Positions 1-6,448 of a DNA stretch of 13,410 nucleotides are shown here, in pieces. The DNA is from an uncultured bacterium (GTDB taxonomy: Bacteria; Hydrogenedentota; Hydrogenedentia; Hydrogenedentales; JAEUWI01). Under the pieces are notes generated by a model, which saw only the letters and a program-made list of their open reading frames with translations, ran no database searches and had not been told where the DNA came from. Within the stretch, counting starts at the first letter, position 1, and each line of letters starts with the position of its first letter. Location of the stretch: contig CALAXS010000495.1 of NCBI GenBank assembly GCA_937895305.1, forward strand, positions 1 through 13,410. The letters run 5' to 3'. Position numbers and translations under genes: made by a program.

Positions 1-75
1 ATGTTACTGCGCCGGGGGAACAGCCTTCTCATCTTATCTCTTGGTCCCATTGACTCAAACTGGGGATTACTAAGC

Positions 76-100
76 GTTGCGTCCTGCCTATATTTTTTTC
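76..100. repeat. Direct repeat, left copy
   Basis: The 16-mer GTTGCGTCCTGCCTAT is followed by one base, seven Ts and a C. The same 16-mer recurs at 211-226, followed by two bases, seven Ts and a C. The two copies lie 135 bp apart and bracket the double hairpin at 124-171. Origin is unknown: a duplication that came with insertion of the element, or remains of a longer tandem repeat. Confidence 0.8.
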
Positions 101-123
101 AACGGTATTATAGTCTTTATTTT

Positions 124-171
124 CCGGGGCAGAAGCCCCGGCGTATGCATTCCCAAGCTGGAGCTTGGGAA
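124..171. repeat. Double-hairpin palindromic repeat, copy 1
   Basis: Two perfect hairpins separated by 8 nt. The first (124-141) has a 7-bp stem CCGGGGC/GCCCCGG with loop AGAA. The second (150-171) has a 10-bp stem TTCCCAAGCT/AGCTTGGGAA with loop GG. The arrangement, including the spacer GTATGC, recurs at 3995-4041. On the minus strand it lies just downstream of a gene, as does the other copy. Neither strand carries a clear U-tract after the stem, so this is not a standard intrinsic terminator. It resembles a REP-like or small non-autonomous intergenic repeat. Confidence 0.8.
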
Positions 172-210
172 CGAGGAATCGAGATTGGCAGAAACTGGAG
201 ATGAGAGGTT

Positions 211-236
211 GTTGCGTCCTGCCTATTCTTTTTTTC
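211..236. repeat. Direct repeat, right copy, overlapping a stop codon
   Basis: Near-identical to 76-100 (identical first 16 bases, then a T7C tract). The TAG stop codon of the minus-strand beta-helix gene (223-225) lies inside this copy, so the left copy is effectively a displaced duplicate of that gene's last few codons and 3' flank. Confidence 0.8.
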
Positions 237-1659
237 GGTTTGCGCGTTCTTCTCTTATATCTTCGCTATGGGAAAACCGAATCATTTTATCAGCACGCAT
301 ACCGCCCAGGGTCTTGCGCTTCTCGTCCCAGCGCTTGCCTCTTGGGGGTGCCAGGTTGTCCTTGATAATCGTCGCGCCAACGCCTTTGTCTTCCACGATA
401 TCCACTTTGCCGTTCACCATGTTTTCGCTAATGATGGCACGTTCGACGTTTTCGTGCAGATGGACCTGCCGTCGTGTTTCGAGAAATTCGCAACCGCGCA
501 CCAGAAGGGTACCACCGTAAGCATCAATAGAGGGGAAACCGCCTTCGGGGGGCGTAACGTTTTTTTCTTTGCTTTTGCCCCATTGCACGAAGGTGCAGTC
601 GCTGAAGCCGACGGTGCCGGGACCGTCCATGACCACGTTGCGATTACAGGGGCCCCAGAACGCAGAGTTCATCACGCGGAAGGAACCGGTGTGGGTATCG
701 GTAATGCGAATCATGGTGGGGTCTTCGCCAGGAAAGGCGACGAACTCGCCGTTGGTGATGAGAACACCAAAGGGGGCGGTCTCTTCTACGAGGACGGCGG
801 TGTTGCAGGCGTCGGCGCCGATACCGAGGAAGTTGCCGTTACAGGAACCTGCTTCCGATTTGGAAAATTGGTAGCCTACGTTGTAGCCGAAGCAGAAGGT
901 GTTGACTACGTAGTGCCAATCGGTACGTTTGAAGTGGAAGCCGACGCCGTGTTTGAGTTGCCATTCGTAGACGGGGGTACCGATGGACCACCAGGGATTC
1001 CAGTGGACGTTTTCGATGCGGCCGATGTCGTAGATGCCGTCGACGAATATACCCATGGCGATGGGTTGGCCGTGAATGTTACGTACGAGGGCACGCTGGT
1101 TGCGGCTGGCATCGATGCCCTGGAAGGGATTGAGGAGTTGCACGTCCAAGATGGCGGGGTTGTTGCCACGCATGGCCACGGTGAAGGGATAGGGTGTGGG
1201 CGCATCGGCGTTTGGATCTTGCGCAGGGTAGTGGATAGTAAGACCTTGTAGCGTGGCGTTACCCATGATGGTAATGAAAGGGGTACCGTCTTTTTCGCCA
1301 GCACCTGCGTAGGGTTCGAGAACGGTACCATATTCCGGACGTTGGTCGGGACGGTTATCGCGAATACCTGCGCTGGCGGGAGAGTAGCTATAGATGCCCT
1401 GGAGGGTCACGTTGTCGGGGATGGTGAGGACACCATCGAAGCGGTAGCGTCCGGTGGGGATAGTGACAAGGCCGCCTCGTCCTTCACTTGCTGCATCCAT
1501 AGCGGCCTGAAAGGCCGCCGTGTTGTCGGTAGTGCTGTCGCCGTTGGCGCCAAAATCGAGGACGTTCCAGGTACTGTTCTGGCTGTCCGCCCAGGTCCCC
1601 ACACATAGGCTCAAGCCCAGTACCAACCCCAGCATGGTGTATCGCTTGGTCATCCGCAT
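223..1659 (-). CDS. Exported parallel beta-helix protein, Pectate_lyase_3-like
   Basis: 478 residues. An N-terminal signal peptide (K/R start, hydrophobic core at about 8-22, likely cleavage near GTWA-DSQ at ~25) marks it as exported. Residues ~30-90 (NVLDFGANGD, TDNTAAFQAAMDAA, GGLVTIPTGRYRF, LTIPDNVTLQG) match the opening of the Pectate_lyase_3/GH55-like right-handed beta-helix family. The rest is rich in short G/N-turn beta-strand repeats typical of the fold. Proteins of this type act on or bind polysaccharides outside the cytoplasm. I see no signature that fixes the substrate or proves catalysis, so enzymatic activity is inference. The first ATG is preferred because GGGGAG sits 6 nt upstream. 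The last ~45 residues are strongly charged and look unlike the helix repeats, and the stop codon lies in a direct repeat (211-236), so the tail may be recently altered. It is transcribed divergently from the acyl-CoA ligase. Confidence 0.85.
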   Translation of the reverse strand: MRMTKRYTMLGLVLGLSLCVGTWADSQNSTWNVLDFGANGDSTTDNTAAFQAAMDAASEGRGGLVTIPTGRYRFDGVLTIPDNVTLQGIYSYSPASAGIRDNRPDQRPEYGTVLEPYAGAGEKDGTPFITIMGNATLQGLTIHYPAQDPNADAPTPYPFTVAMRGNNPAILDVQLLNPFQGIDASRNQRALVRNIHGQPIAMGIFVDGIYDIGRIENVHWNPWWSIGTPVYEWQLKHGVGFHFKRTDWHYVVNTFCFGYNVGYQFSKSEAGSCNGNFLGIGADACNTAVLVEETAPFGVLITNGEFVAFPGEDPTMIRITDTHTGSFRVMNSAFWGPCNRNVVMDGPGTVGFSDCTFVQWGKSKEKNVTPPEGGFPSIDAYGGTLLVRGCEFLETRRQVHLHENVERAIISENMVNGKVDIVEDKGVGATIIKDNLAPPRGKRWDEKRKTLGGMRADKMIRFSHSEDIREERANRKKE

Positions 1660-1665
1660 CGTATT

Positions 1666-1671
1666 CTCCCC
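1666..1671 (-). promoter_or_regulatory. Shine-Dalgarno for the beta-helix gene
   Basis: GGGGAG on the minus strand, 6 nt before the ATG at 1659. It favours that ATG over the in-frame ATG at 1653, two codons further in. Confidence 0.6.
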
Positions 1672-1791
1672 GAATTTTCAATCCTTGTCTGACAAATGCA
1701 CTTATATGACCCTGTTAACGCCTAAAAGGTTCCCCATTCTTAGTCTATTTTAATGATTCAGCGCATCCATTTGCACTGTCAATGGGCGTTG

Positions 1792-1805
1792 GGTCAAAAT
1801 TGACC
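1792..1805. promoter_or_regulatory. Inverted repeat, candidate operator
   Basis: GGTCAA-AA-TTGACC is a perfect 6+2+6 dyad. It lies 43 bp before the acyl-CoA ligase start and 133 bp from the beta-helix start, in the divergent intergenic region. Position and symmetry suit a dimeric repressor, and the right arm (TTGACC) could double as a -35-like hexamer. No convincing -10 could be assigned. The regulator is unknown. Confidence 0.45.
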
Positions 1806-1835
1806 GGATTATGTTGTCGTATTGCGTTACCGAAG

Positions 1836-1840
1836 AAGGA
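1836..1840 (+). promoter_or_regulatory. Shine-Dalgarno for the acyl-CoA ligase gene
   Basis: AAGGA within a purine-rich stretch, 7 nt before the ATG at 1848. It supports that start over the in-frame ATG at 1863. Confidence 0.6.
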
Positions 1841-1847
1841 TTCATAG

Positions 1848-3458
1848 ATGGACACACACGCTATGGTATATAAGAGTATTCTTTCGCCGCTCTGTTTTAT
1901 TCAGCGGGCATCCATGGTTTATGCCGACAAGGTAGCCATACGGTATGGGGAACAGCAGTATACCTATAGGGAATTCGGGGCGCGTGTGAATCGGCTGGCT
2001 TCGGCCTTGCGTGCGCAGGGACTAAAGAAGGGGGACCGGGTTGCCTTCCTGTGTCCCAATATACCCCCCATGCTGGAGGCCCATTTCGGGGTCCTGTTGG
2101 CCGGGGGAATTTTGGTGCCCATCAATACCCGGCTGTCCTCTGGTGAAATCGAGTACATCCTGAATCATTCAGGGGCGCGTTTTCTTTTTTGTGATACGGA
2201 GTTTTCTGCGCTGATTCAGCCCGTGCGGGATAAGCTTGCGCAAGTTCAGCATTGTATCAACATCGTGGATGTGGATGGTTTTGATTCACTGTCGGGCACA
2301 GACTATGAATCCTTTCTGCAAACGGGTAGTCCAGATGCGGTCGCCTGGGCCGTAGAGGATGAAGATGAATCCATCACCATCAATTACACTTCCGGGACCA
2401 CAGGTCGTCCCAAGGGGGTTGTGTTTTCCCATCGTGGTGCGTACCTGAATTCACTGGGCGAGTTGCTGGAAACACACATGACCCCGGAAAGTGTGTACCT
2501 CTGGACCTTGCCCATGTTCCATTGTAACGGGTGGTGTTTTACCTGGGGTGTTACGGCCATGGGCGCGACCCATGTGTGTCTGCGCAAGTTTGACCCGGCA
2601 TCAGTGTGGTCGCTCGTCGAATCGGAAGGCGTGAGCCACTTCAATGGTGCGCCCGTGGTGCTTATCTCGCTGCTCAATGATGAACACTGTCCCGGGCAGC
2701 TCCAGTCCCCACTGACCATCACGACGGCCGGGGCACCGCCCTCCCCCACGCTCATCGGGCAGATACGTGCCATGGGCGCGGAGATCATTCATGTCTATGG
2801 TTTGACCGAAACCTATGGGCCATTGACGGTATGCGTGCCACAACAGCATTGGCGCGATAAAAGTGATGAAGAGCAAAGTCGCCTTTTGGCGCGTCAGGGT
2901 GTTGCCTACATCGTCACTGAAGAAGTGCGTGTGGTGGATGAGGCCATGAATGACGTACCGCGCGATGGCGAAAGTCTGGGCGAAGTAGTCATGACGGGCA
3001 ACATGGTCATGAAGGGGTATTACAATGACCCGGAGGCTACGGCTACGGCTTTTCGCGGGGGCTATTTTCATTCGGGTGATGTAGCGGTGTGGCATCCGGA
3101 TGGCTATATCGAATTACGGGACCGCTCCAAGGATGTCATTATTTCCGGGGGTGAGAACATATCTTCCATCGAGGTGGAACAGGTATTGTACCGTCATACT
3201 GCGGTGTTGGAATGTGCTGTTGTTGGCATTCCCCATGACAAGTGGGGTGAATCGCCCAAGGCGTTCGTTACGTTAAAAGAAGGCGCAACAACAAGTGAAG
3301 CGGAACTTACAGAATTCTGTCGAGATAATATCGCACATTATAAGTGCCCATCGTCCATAGTTTTTGAAGCGTTACCCAAAACATCTACGGGGAAAATACA
3401 GAAATTTGTCCTCCGCGATCGTGAGTGGGCGGGTAAAGACACACACATCCAGGGATGA
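1848..3458 (+). CDS. AMP-forming acyl-CoA synthetase (ligase)
   Basis: 536 residues, the usual length for the ANL superfamily of adenylating enzymes. It should activate a carboxylic acid with ATP to an acyl-adenylate, then transfer it to coenzyme A, in the cytoplasm. Visible motifs: phosphate-binding loop YTSGTTGRPKG (180-190), YGLTETYGP (317-325), the adenosine-ribose site HSGD (408-411) with the hinge region DRSKDVIISGGENIS following, and the C-terminal PKTSTGK with the catalytic lysine at K516. The N-terminal region (FLERA-like start, then RVAFLCPNIPPMLEAHFGVLLAGGILVPINTR in pieces) is most like the medium-chain/DmdB-type ligases that act on short or medium acids. The substrate cannot be read from sequence. 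It overlaps the following chelatase ORF by an ATGA junction if that gene uses its first ATG. No fatty-acid oxidation partners are present in the window. Confidence 0.93.
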   Translation: MDTHAMVYKSILSPLCFIQRASMVYADKVAIRYGEQQYTYREFGARVNRLASALRAQGLKKGDRVAFLCPNIPPMLEAHFGVLLAGGILVPINTRLSSGEIEYILNHSGARFLFCDTEFSALIQPVRDKLAQVQHCINIVDVDGFDSLSGTDYESFLQTGSPDAVAWAVEDEDESITINYTSGTTGRPKGVVFSHRGAYLNSLGELLETHMTPESVYLWTLPMFHCNGWCFTWGVTAMGATHVCLRKFDPASVWSLVESEGVSHFNGAPVVLISLLNDEHCPGQLQSPLTITTAGAPPSPTLIGQIRAMGAEIIHVYGLTETYGPLTVCVPQQHWRDKSDEEQSRLLARQGVAYIVTEEVRVVDEAMNDVPRDGESLGEVVMTGNMVMKGYYNDPEATATAFRGGYFHSGDVAVWHPDGYIELRDRSKDVIISGGENISSIEVEQVLYRHTAVLECAVVGIPHDKWGESPKAFVTLKEGATTSEAELTEFCRDNIAHYKCPSSIVFEALPKTSTGKIQKFVLRDREWAGKDTHIQG

Positions 3459-3462
3459 GTCT

Positions 3463-3466
3463 GGAG
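3463..3466 (+). promoter_or_regulatory. Shine-Dalgarno deciding the CbiX-like start
   Basis: GGAG lies 6 nt before the ATG at 3473. The earlier ATG at 3455, which overlaps the ligase stop, has only AGGG directly abutting it and so no usable spacing. This favours 3473. Confidence 0.55.
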
Positions 3467-3472
3467 TTTTTT

Positions 3473-3859
3473 ATGCACAAGCTTGGTAGTGATACAGGAA
3501 TCGTTATCGTGGACCATGGGTCGCGTCGTGCTGAAGCGAATGCCATGTTGAAACGGGTCGCGAAACTGTATGCAGCGGAAACAGGTGTCAGTAATGTTTG
3601 CTATGCCCACATGGAATTGGCAGGGCCCAGTATCGAACAGGCAATCGCCCAATGCATCGAGGCGGGTGCGAAGACGGTGGTGTTGAGTCTCTTCTTGTTA
3701 TCGCCGGGGCGGCATAGCAAAGAGGATATACCGCGACTGGCAGCGGAAGCAGAAGCGCACCATGAAGGCGTGCGGGTGCTGGTAAGTGCGCCTATGGGTG
3801 TGGATGAAAAATTGGTGGTGGTGTTGCATAACCGCGTGTTGGAGACGTTGGAGGAATAG
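3473..3859 (+). CDS. Small CbiX-type sirohydrochlorin chelatase family protein
   Basis: 128 residues from the preferred ATG; an in-frame ATG at 3455 would add six residues and overlap the ligase stop. Members of the short CbiX/SirB class insert Co2+ or Fe2+ into sirohydrochlorin in cobalamin or siroheme synthesis, working as homodimers of a half-size domain. Diagnostic features are VDHGSR with the metal-ligand histidine at H15, MELAGPSIEQAI (E48), and FLLSPGRHSKEDIP with the second histidine at H81. Length fits the single-domain class. Which metal it uses cannot be told, and no other tetrapyrrole gene is in the window. Its tight linkage to an acyl-CoA ligase is unusual and may reflect only shared transcription. 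A convergent gene ends 240 bp downstream. Confidence 0.85.
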   Translation: MHKLGSDTGIVIVDHGSRRAEANAMLKRVAKLYAAETGVSNVCYAHMELAGPSIEQAIAQCIEAGAKTVVLSLFLLSPGRHSKEDIPRLAAEAEAHHEGVRVLVSAPMGVDEKLVVVLHNRVLETLEE

Positions 3860-3904
3860 TGAGTTTTAGGAAAAATGATAATCGTTCTTTATTACATCCT
3901 TGTC

Positions 3905-3930
3905 ATTCCCGCGGAGGCGGGAATCTCCGC
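3905..3930. repeat. Overlapping alternative hairpins
   Basis: ATTCCCGC/GCGGGAAT forms a perfect 8-bp stem with a 4-nt loop (3905-3924). The overlapping GCGGAG/CTCCGC forms a 6-bp stem (3911-3930). They exclude each other. The GTCATTCCCGCG-GGCGGGAATC type is a common intergenic palindrome in bacteria (similar to neisserial dRS3 ends). No U-tract follows on either strand, so a terminator role is doubtful. Confidence 0.65.
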
Positions 3931-3994
3931 GTAAACATACCTAACCCAAGTCAGGAATGAGGTCGTAGCAATCCCGGTTGAATGCGCTCGTTTT

Positions 3995-4041
3995 CCGGAG
4001 CAGAGCTCCGGTGTATGCGTTCCCAAGCTCTGCTTGGGAAC
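3995..4041. repeat. Double-hairpin palindromic repeat, copy 2
   Basis: Hairpin one is CCGGAGC/GCTCCGG with loop AGA (3995-4011); hairpin two is GTTCCCAAGC/GCTTGGGAAC with loop TCT (4019-4041). It is the same arrangement as 124-171. In stem one a G-C pair of copy 1 (128/137) is an A-T pair here (3999/4007). An extra outer pairing GCTCGTT (3986-3992) with AACGAGC (4039-4045) is possible in this copy. It lies in the convergent region between the chelatase and queD. Confidence 0.8.
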
Positions 4042-4099
4042 GAGCAATGCGACTGCTCAGACGATGGAATCAAGCCAGAGTGCCTCTCCCCCACACTGA

Positions 4100-4798
4100 T
4101 TATTCACCGTAATAGAGACAGCGCGCGGTGGGGGTTTCCTGGATAACGACAATGGTGGGTTTCAGGTCTTGCGCTACTAGACGATTCCAAATCCATTCCG
4201 AAATCTTTTCGCAGGTAGAGATTTCGAGGCCGGGAACTTCGTTGAGGTAGCGATGGTCCAGGGCATCGTAGATGGCGGGAAGGTGAAACTTGAGTTGGTC
4301 CATTTCCTGCACGCCCACTTCAACGCGATAGGAATGACCGTGGAGACATTTGCAGTGGTGACCGTCTTCGAGCTGGGGCAGGGATTGGGCGGCTTCGAAG
4401 GTAAAGCGGAGACGGTCGGGGAGGTGCTCGAAGTTATCTTCGGGTAGAGGAATCAACTTGAGACGGCAATCGCCAACGATAGTAACACGGATACCATCGA
4501 ACCATTCGGGCCTGGGATCTATGCGCTCCATGATCCAGCGTTCAATGGCATGTATAGTAGTATCGTTTTCGAGACCGGGCACTTCGTTGAGGTAGGCGTG
4601 GTCAAGCTGGTCATAGATGGGCTTGAGGAGGGTGCCGAGAACGGCGTAGTCTTCGACCCAGCCGATTTCCCCGGGGGTCCCGCTGGCCAGGACTTCAATT
4701 TTATAGGAGTGTCCGTGGACACGTTGCGCGCCTTCGTCCCCGTGGGGGTTATGGTGAGCGGCTTCGGCATACATACATTTTACGAGATGGGCTATCAC
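4100..4798 (-). CDS. queD: Fused double-domain QueD-like protein (6-carboxy-5,6,7,8-tetrahydropterin synthase family)
   Basis: 232 residues, about twice a normal QueD (~120), made of two tandem PTPS/QueD domains (about 1-115 and 128-232). QueD converts dihydroneopterin triphosphate to 6-carboxy-tetrahydropterin, the substrate of QueE, on the way to preQ0 and queuosine. Domain 1 keeps the zinc histidines H15, H28, H30 and the D66-H67 pair. It has A24 where the catalytic cysteine should be and G109 where the pterin-anchoring glutamate should be. Domain 2 keeps C149, H153, H155, D181-H182 and E221 (QET), but the first zinc histidine is Gln (Q138 in FEAAQ). The losses are thus reciprocal. The start is GTG at 4798, with an in-frame stop a few codons upstream; an in-frame ATG at codon 9 would cut into the first strand. 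It follows queE by 54 nt in the same operon. Being the only QueD visible, it may be active as a fused assembly or may have changed function. Confidence 0.85.
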   Translation of the reverse strand: MIAHLVKCMYAEAAHHNPHGDEGAQRVHGHSYKIEVLASGTPGEIGWVEDYAVLGTLLKPIYDQLDHAYLNEVPGLENDTTIHAIERWIMERIDPRPEWFDGIRVTIVGDCRLKLIPLPEDNFEHLPDRLRFTFEAAQSLPQLEDGHHCKCLHGHSYRVEVGVQEMDQLKFHLPAIYDALDHRYLNEVPGLEISTCEKISEWIWNRLVAQDLKPTIVVIQETPTARCLYYGE

Positions 4799-4852
4799 GG
4801 TTCCAAGGTCCCCGGTTCATTTATTCGTTTTTTGTCATCAACCCCCGCAAGA

Positions 4853-5518
4853 CTACACACCTTGTTGATCGGGGGGCCATATAAATTTATGCATCTGGAG
4901 CTGAAAGCGGACAGGCAGGTCATCTTCCAGAATCCAGTCTACAATGTCTTTCGCTTCTACCGCGCCGAAGACAGGCGACAGTAGCACGGTCTTGCAACGC
5001 TGGTCCAGATTATACGCCTCTATAGTGTCGCGACACCATTCGTAGTCTTTGCGGCTGGCAAGTACGAACTTCACTTCGTCGCGGTGGGGCTGGAGGTGGT
5101 CAATGTTTTCGAGAAGATTGCGATGGCACATTCCGGAATCAGGGCATTTAAGATCCATGATACGGGCGACCGCAGGGGGTAGGGTGTCGATGGGCAGGGA
5201 ACCGCTGGTTTCGATGAGAACTTCGTACTGGGCATCAACGAGGCATTGAGCGAGATCGATACAGGTGGGTTGTGCGAGGGGTTCGCCACCTGTGAGTTCA
5301 ACGAGGGGAATGCCGTAGGTTTTGACCTGGTCCATGATTTGGTCGAGAGTCATTTTTTCGCCCCCCTTGAAGGCGTATTCGGTATCACACCAGGTGCACC
5401 GCAGGTTGCAGCGGGCCAGACGGATGAATACGCAGGGCAGTCCTGCCCAGGTGGATTCGCCCTGGACGCTGGCGTAGATTTCGTAAATCAGGAGGGTCTT
5501 GGCGGGGGTTGTGCTCAT
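4853..5518 (-). CDS. queE: 7-carboxy-7-deazaguanine synthase (radical SAM)
   Basis: 221 residues, normal for the family. QueE is a radical SAM enzyme that contracts the ring of 6-carboxytetrahydropterin to give 7-carboxy-7-deazaguanine, the third step of preQ0/queuosine synthesis. The family start YEIYASVQGESTWAGLPCVFIRL is present in sequence order. The cluster cysteines are C37-x3-C41-x2-C44 with D45-T46 following, TGGEP is at 76-80, and the C-terminal QLHKFIW-like end (QMHKFIW) is intact. The start ATG at 5518 gives the canonical N-terminus but no clear Shine-Dalgarno is visible. Only 9 nt separate it from the permease stop, so it is probably cotranscribed and perhaps translated by reinitiation. 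Its natural partner, the QueD-family gene, is next. QueC and FolE are not in the window. Confidence 0.95.
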   Translation of the reverse strand: MSTTPAKTLLIYEIYASVQGESTWAGLPCVFIRLARCNLRCTWCDTEYAFKGGEKMTLDQIMDQVKTYGIPLVELTGGEPLAQPTCIDLAQCLVDAQYEVLIETSGSLPIDTLPPAVARIMDLKCPDSGMCHRNLLENIDHLQPHRDEVKFVLASRKDYEWCRDTIEAYNLDQRCKTVLLSPVFGAVEAKDIVDWILEDDLPVRFQLQMHKFIWPPDQQGV

Positions 5519-5527
5519 AGGACTATT

Positions 5528-6445
5528 TTACGCGGTTCGAATGCGTGGATCGAGCCAGGCGTGAATGAGGTCGGCGAGGAGGTTAAGCATCATGACCACC
5601 GTCGCATAGACGAGTACAGATCCGATGATCATGGTGTAGTCGCGATTGAAAGCGGCTTCTATGAATTCACGACCCAAACCGGGAACCTGGAAGATATGTT
5701 CGACAACGAAGGAGCCCGTAAGTAGGCCAGCGGCGGCCGGGCCGAGGAAGGAGATGACGGGCTGGATACCCCCACGCAACCCGTGTTTGAGGATAACTGC
5801 TCCTTCGCCCAAGCCTTTGGCACGTGCGGTACGAATAAAATCCTGGGCGAGAATCTCGAGCATACCACCACGAGTGAGTCTTGCGATGTAAGCAGCGTAG
5901 GCGGCACCGAGGGTAATGGCGGGCAGAATTTTTTCGTCGGGCTGGCGCCAACCTGCAACAGGAAGCCAGTCGAGCCAGAGTGCAAAGACGAGAACAAGCA
6001 ATGGGCCGAGGACAAAGTTGGGGATACAGATCCCGATCATGGCGAGGGACATGGGGCCGTAGTCTGTCATGGAGTTGGGCCGAAGTGCGGCGAGGAGTCC
6101 TGCGCTGAGACCAATGGTGAGTGCCACGAGAAGTGCATAGAAGCCGAGTTCAATGGAGACGGGAAAGCGCAGCTGAATCCATTCGACAACGGAACGACTG
6201 GGCTTTTTAAAGGAGGGGCCGAAGTCACCGTGCACAACGCCGGACAGGTAATCAAGGTATTGTTGATACAGGGGCGCATCGAGGTTGTAGGCCGCTTCGA
6301 GCTGCTTCATGGTTTGGGCGGAAACCTGGCGTTCGTTGTCAAAGGGGCCACCCGGCGCGAGGCGCACGAGGAAGAAGGTAATCGTGATGATGGCCCAGAG
6401 GACGGGGATGAGGGTGAATAGTCTGCGCAAAATATAGTGCAGCAT
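5528..6445 (-). CDS. OppB/DppB-type ABC transporter permease
   Basis: 305 residues, full length for the OppB/DppB class of peptide/nickel permeases, an inner-membrane protein that forms half of the channel. The N-terminal signature MLHYILRRLFTLIPVLWAI followed by a membrane span (9-30) is present, then the periplasmic region with LAPGGPFDNE and GDFGPSF. About five more spans follow. The cytoplasmic EAA-type loop is at ~199-225 (DFIRTARAKGL), and GSFVVEHIFQVPGLGREF lies at ~244-261. The usual OppC permease, ATPases (OppD/F) and binding protein are absent from both sides; the neighbours are a response regulator (3 nt upstream) and queE (9 nt downstream). Either it borrows partners encoded elsewhere or it is a relic of a split operon. 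The substrate is unknown, and transport of a deazaguanine precursor would be speculation. Confidence 0.92.
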   Translation of the reverse strand: MLHYILRRLFTLIPVLWAIITITFFLVRLAPGGPFDNERQVSAQTMKQLEAAYNLDAPLYQQYLDYLSGVVHGDFGPSFKKPSRSVVEWIQLRFPVSIELGFYALLVALTIGLSAGLLAALRPNSMTDYGPMSLAMIGICIPNFVLGPLLVLVFALWLDWLPVAGWRQPDEKILPAITLGAAYAAYIARLTRGGMLEILAQDFIRTARAKGLGEGAVILKHGLRGGIQPVISFLGPAAAGLLTGSFVVEHIFQVPGLGREFIEAAFNRDYTMIIGSVLVYATVVMMLNLLADLIHAWLDPRIRTA

Positions 6446-6448
6446 GGT

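Noticed and set aside
124..171. Intrinsic terminator for the beta-helix gene
   Set aside because: Stems are strong but neither strand has a U-tract directly after them; the minus-strand flank is A-rich.
268..1251. Long open frame of 327 codons on the + strand opposite the beta-helix gene
   Set aside because: It is antisense to a gene with signal peptide, family motifs and a Shine-Dalgarno. Its product shows no domain or ribosome site, and it is a typical shadow frame.
3873..3885. AATGATAATCGTT, resembling part of a Fur box
   Set aside because: It lies downstream of the chelatase in a convergent region with no promoter to control, and only part of the 19-bp consensus is matched.
3860..4099. 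CRISPR array suggested by several palindromes
   Set aside because: The palindromes are different sequences at irregular spacing, not identical direct repeats with unique spacers.
5783..6421. 212-codon open frame on the + strand opposite the permease
   Set aside because: Its composition mirrors the permease hydrophobic codons, no recognisable domain, and the minus-strand permease is certain.
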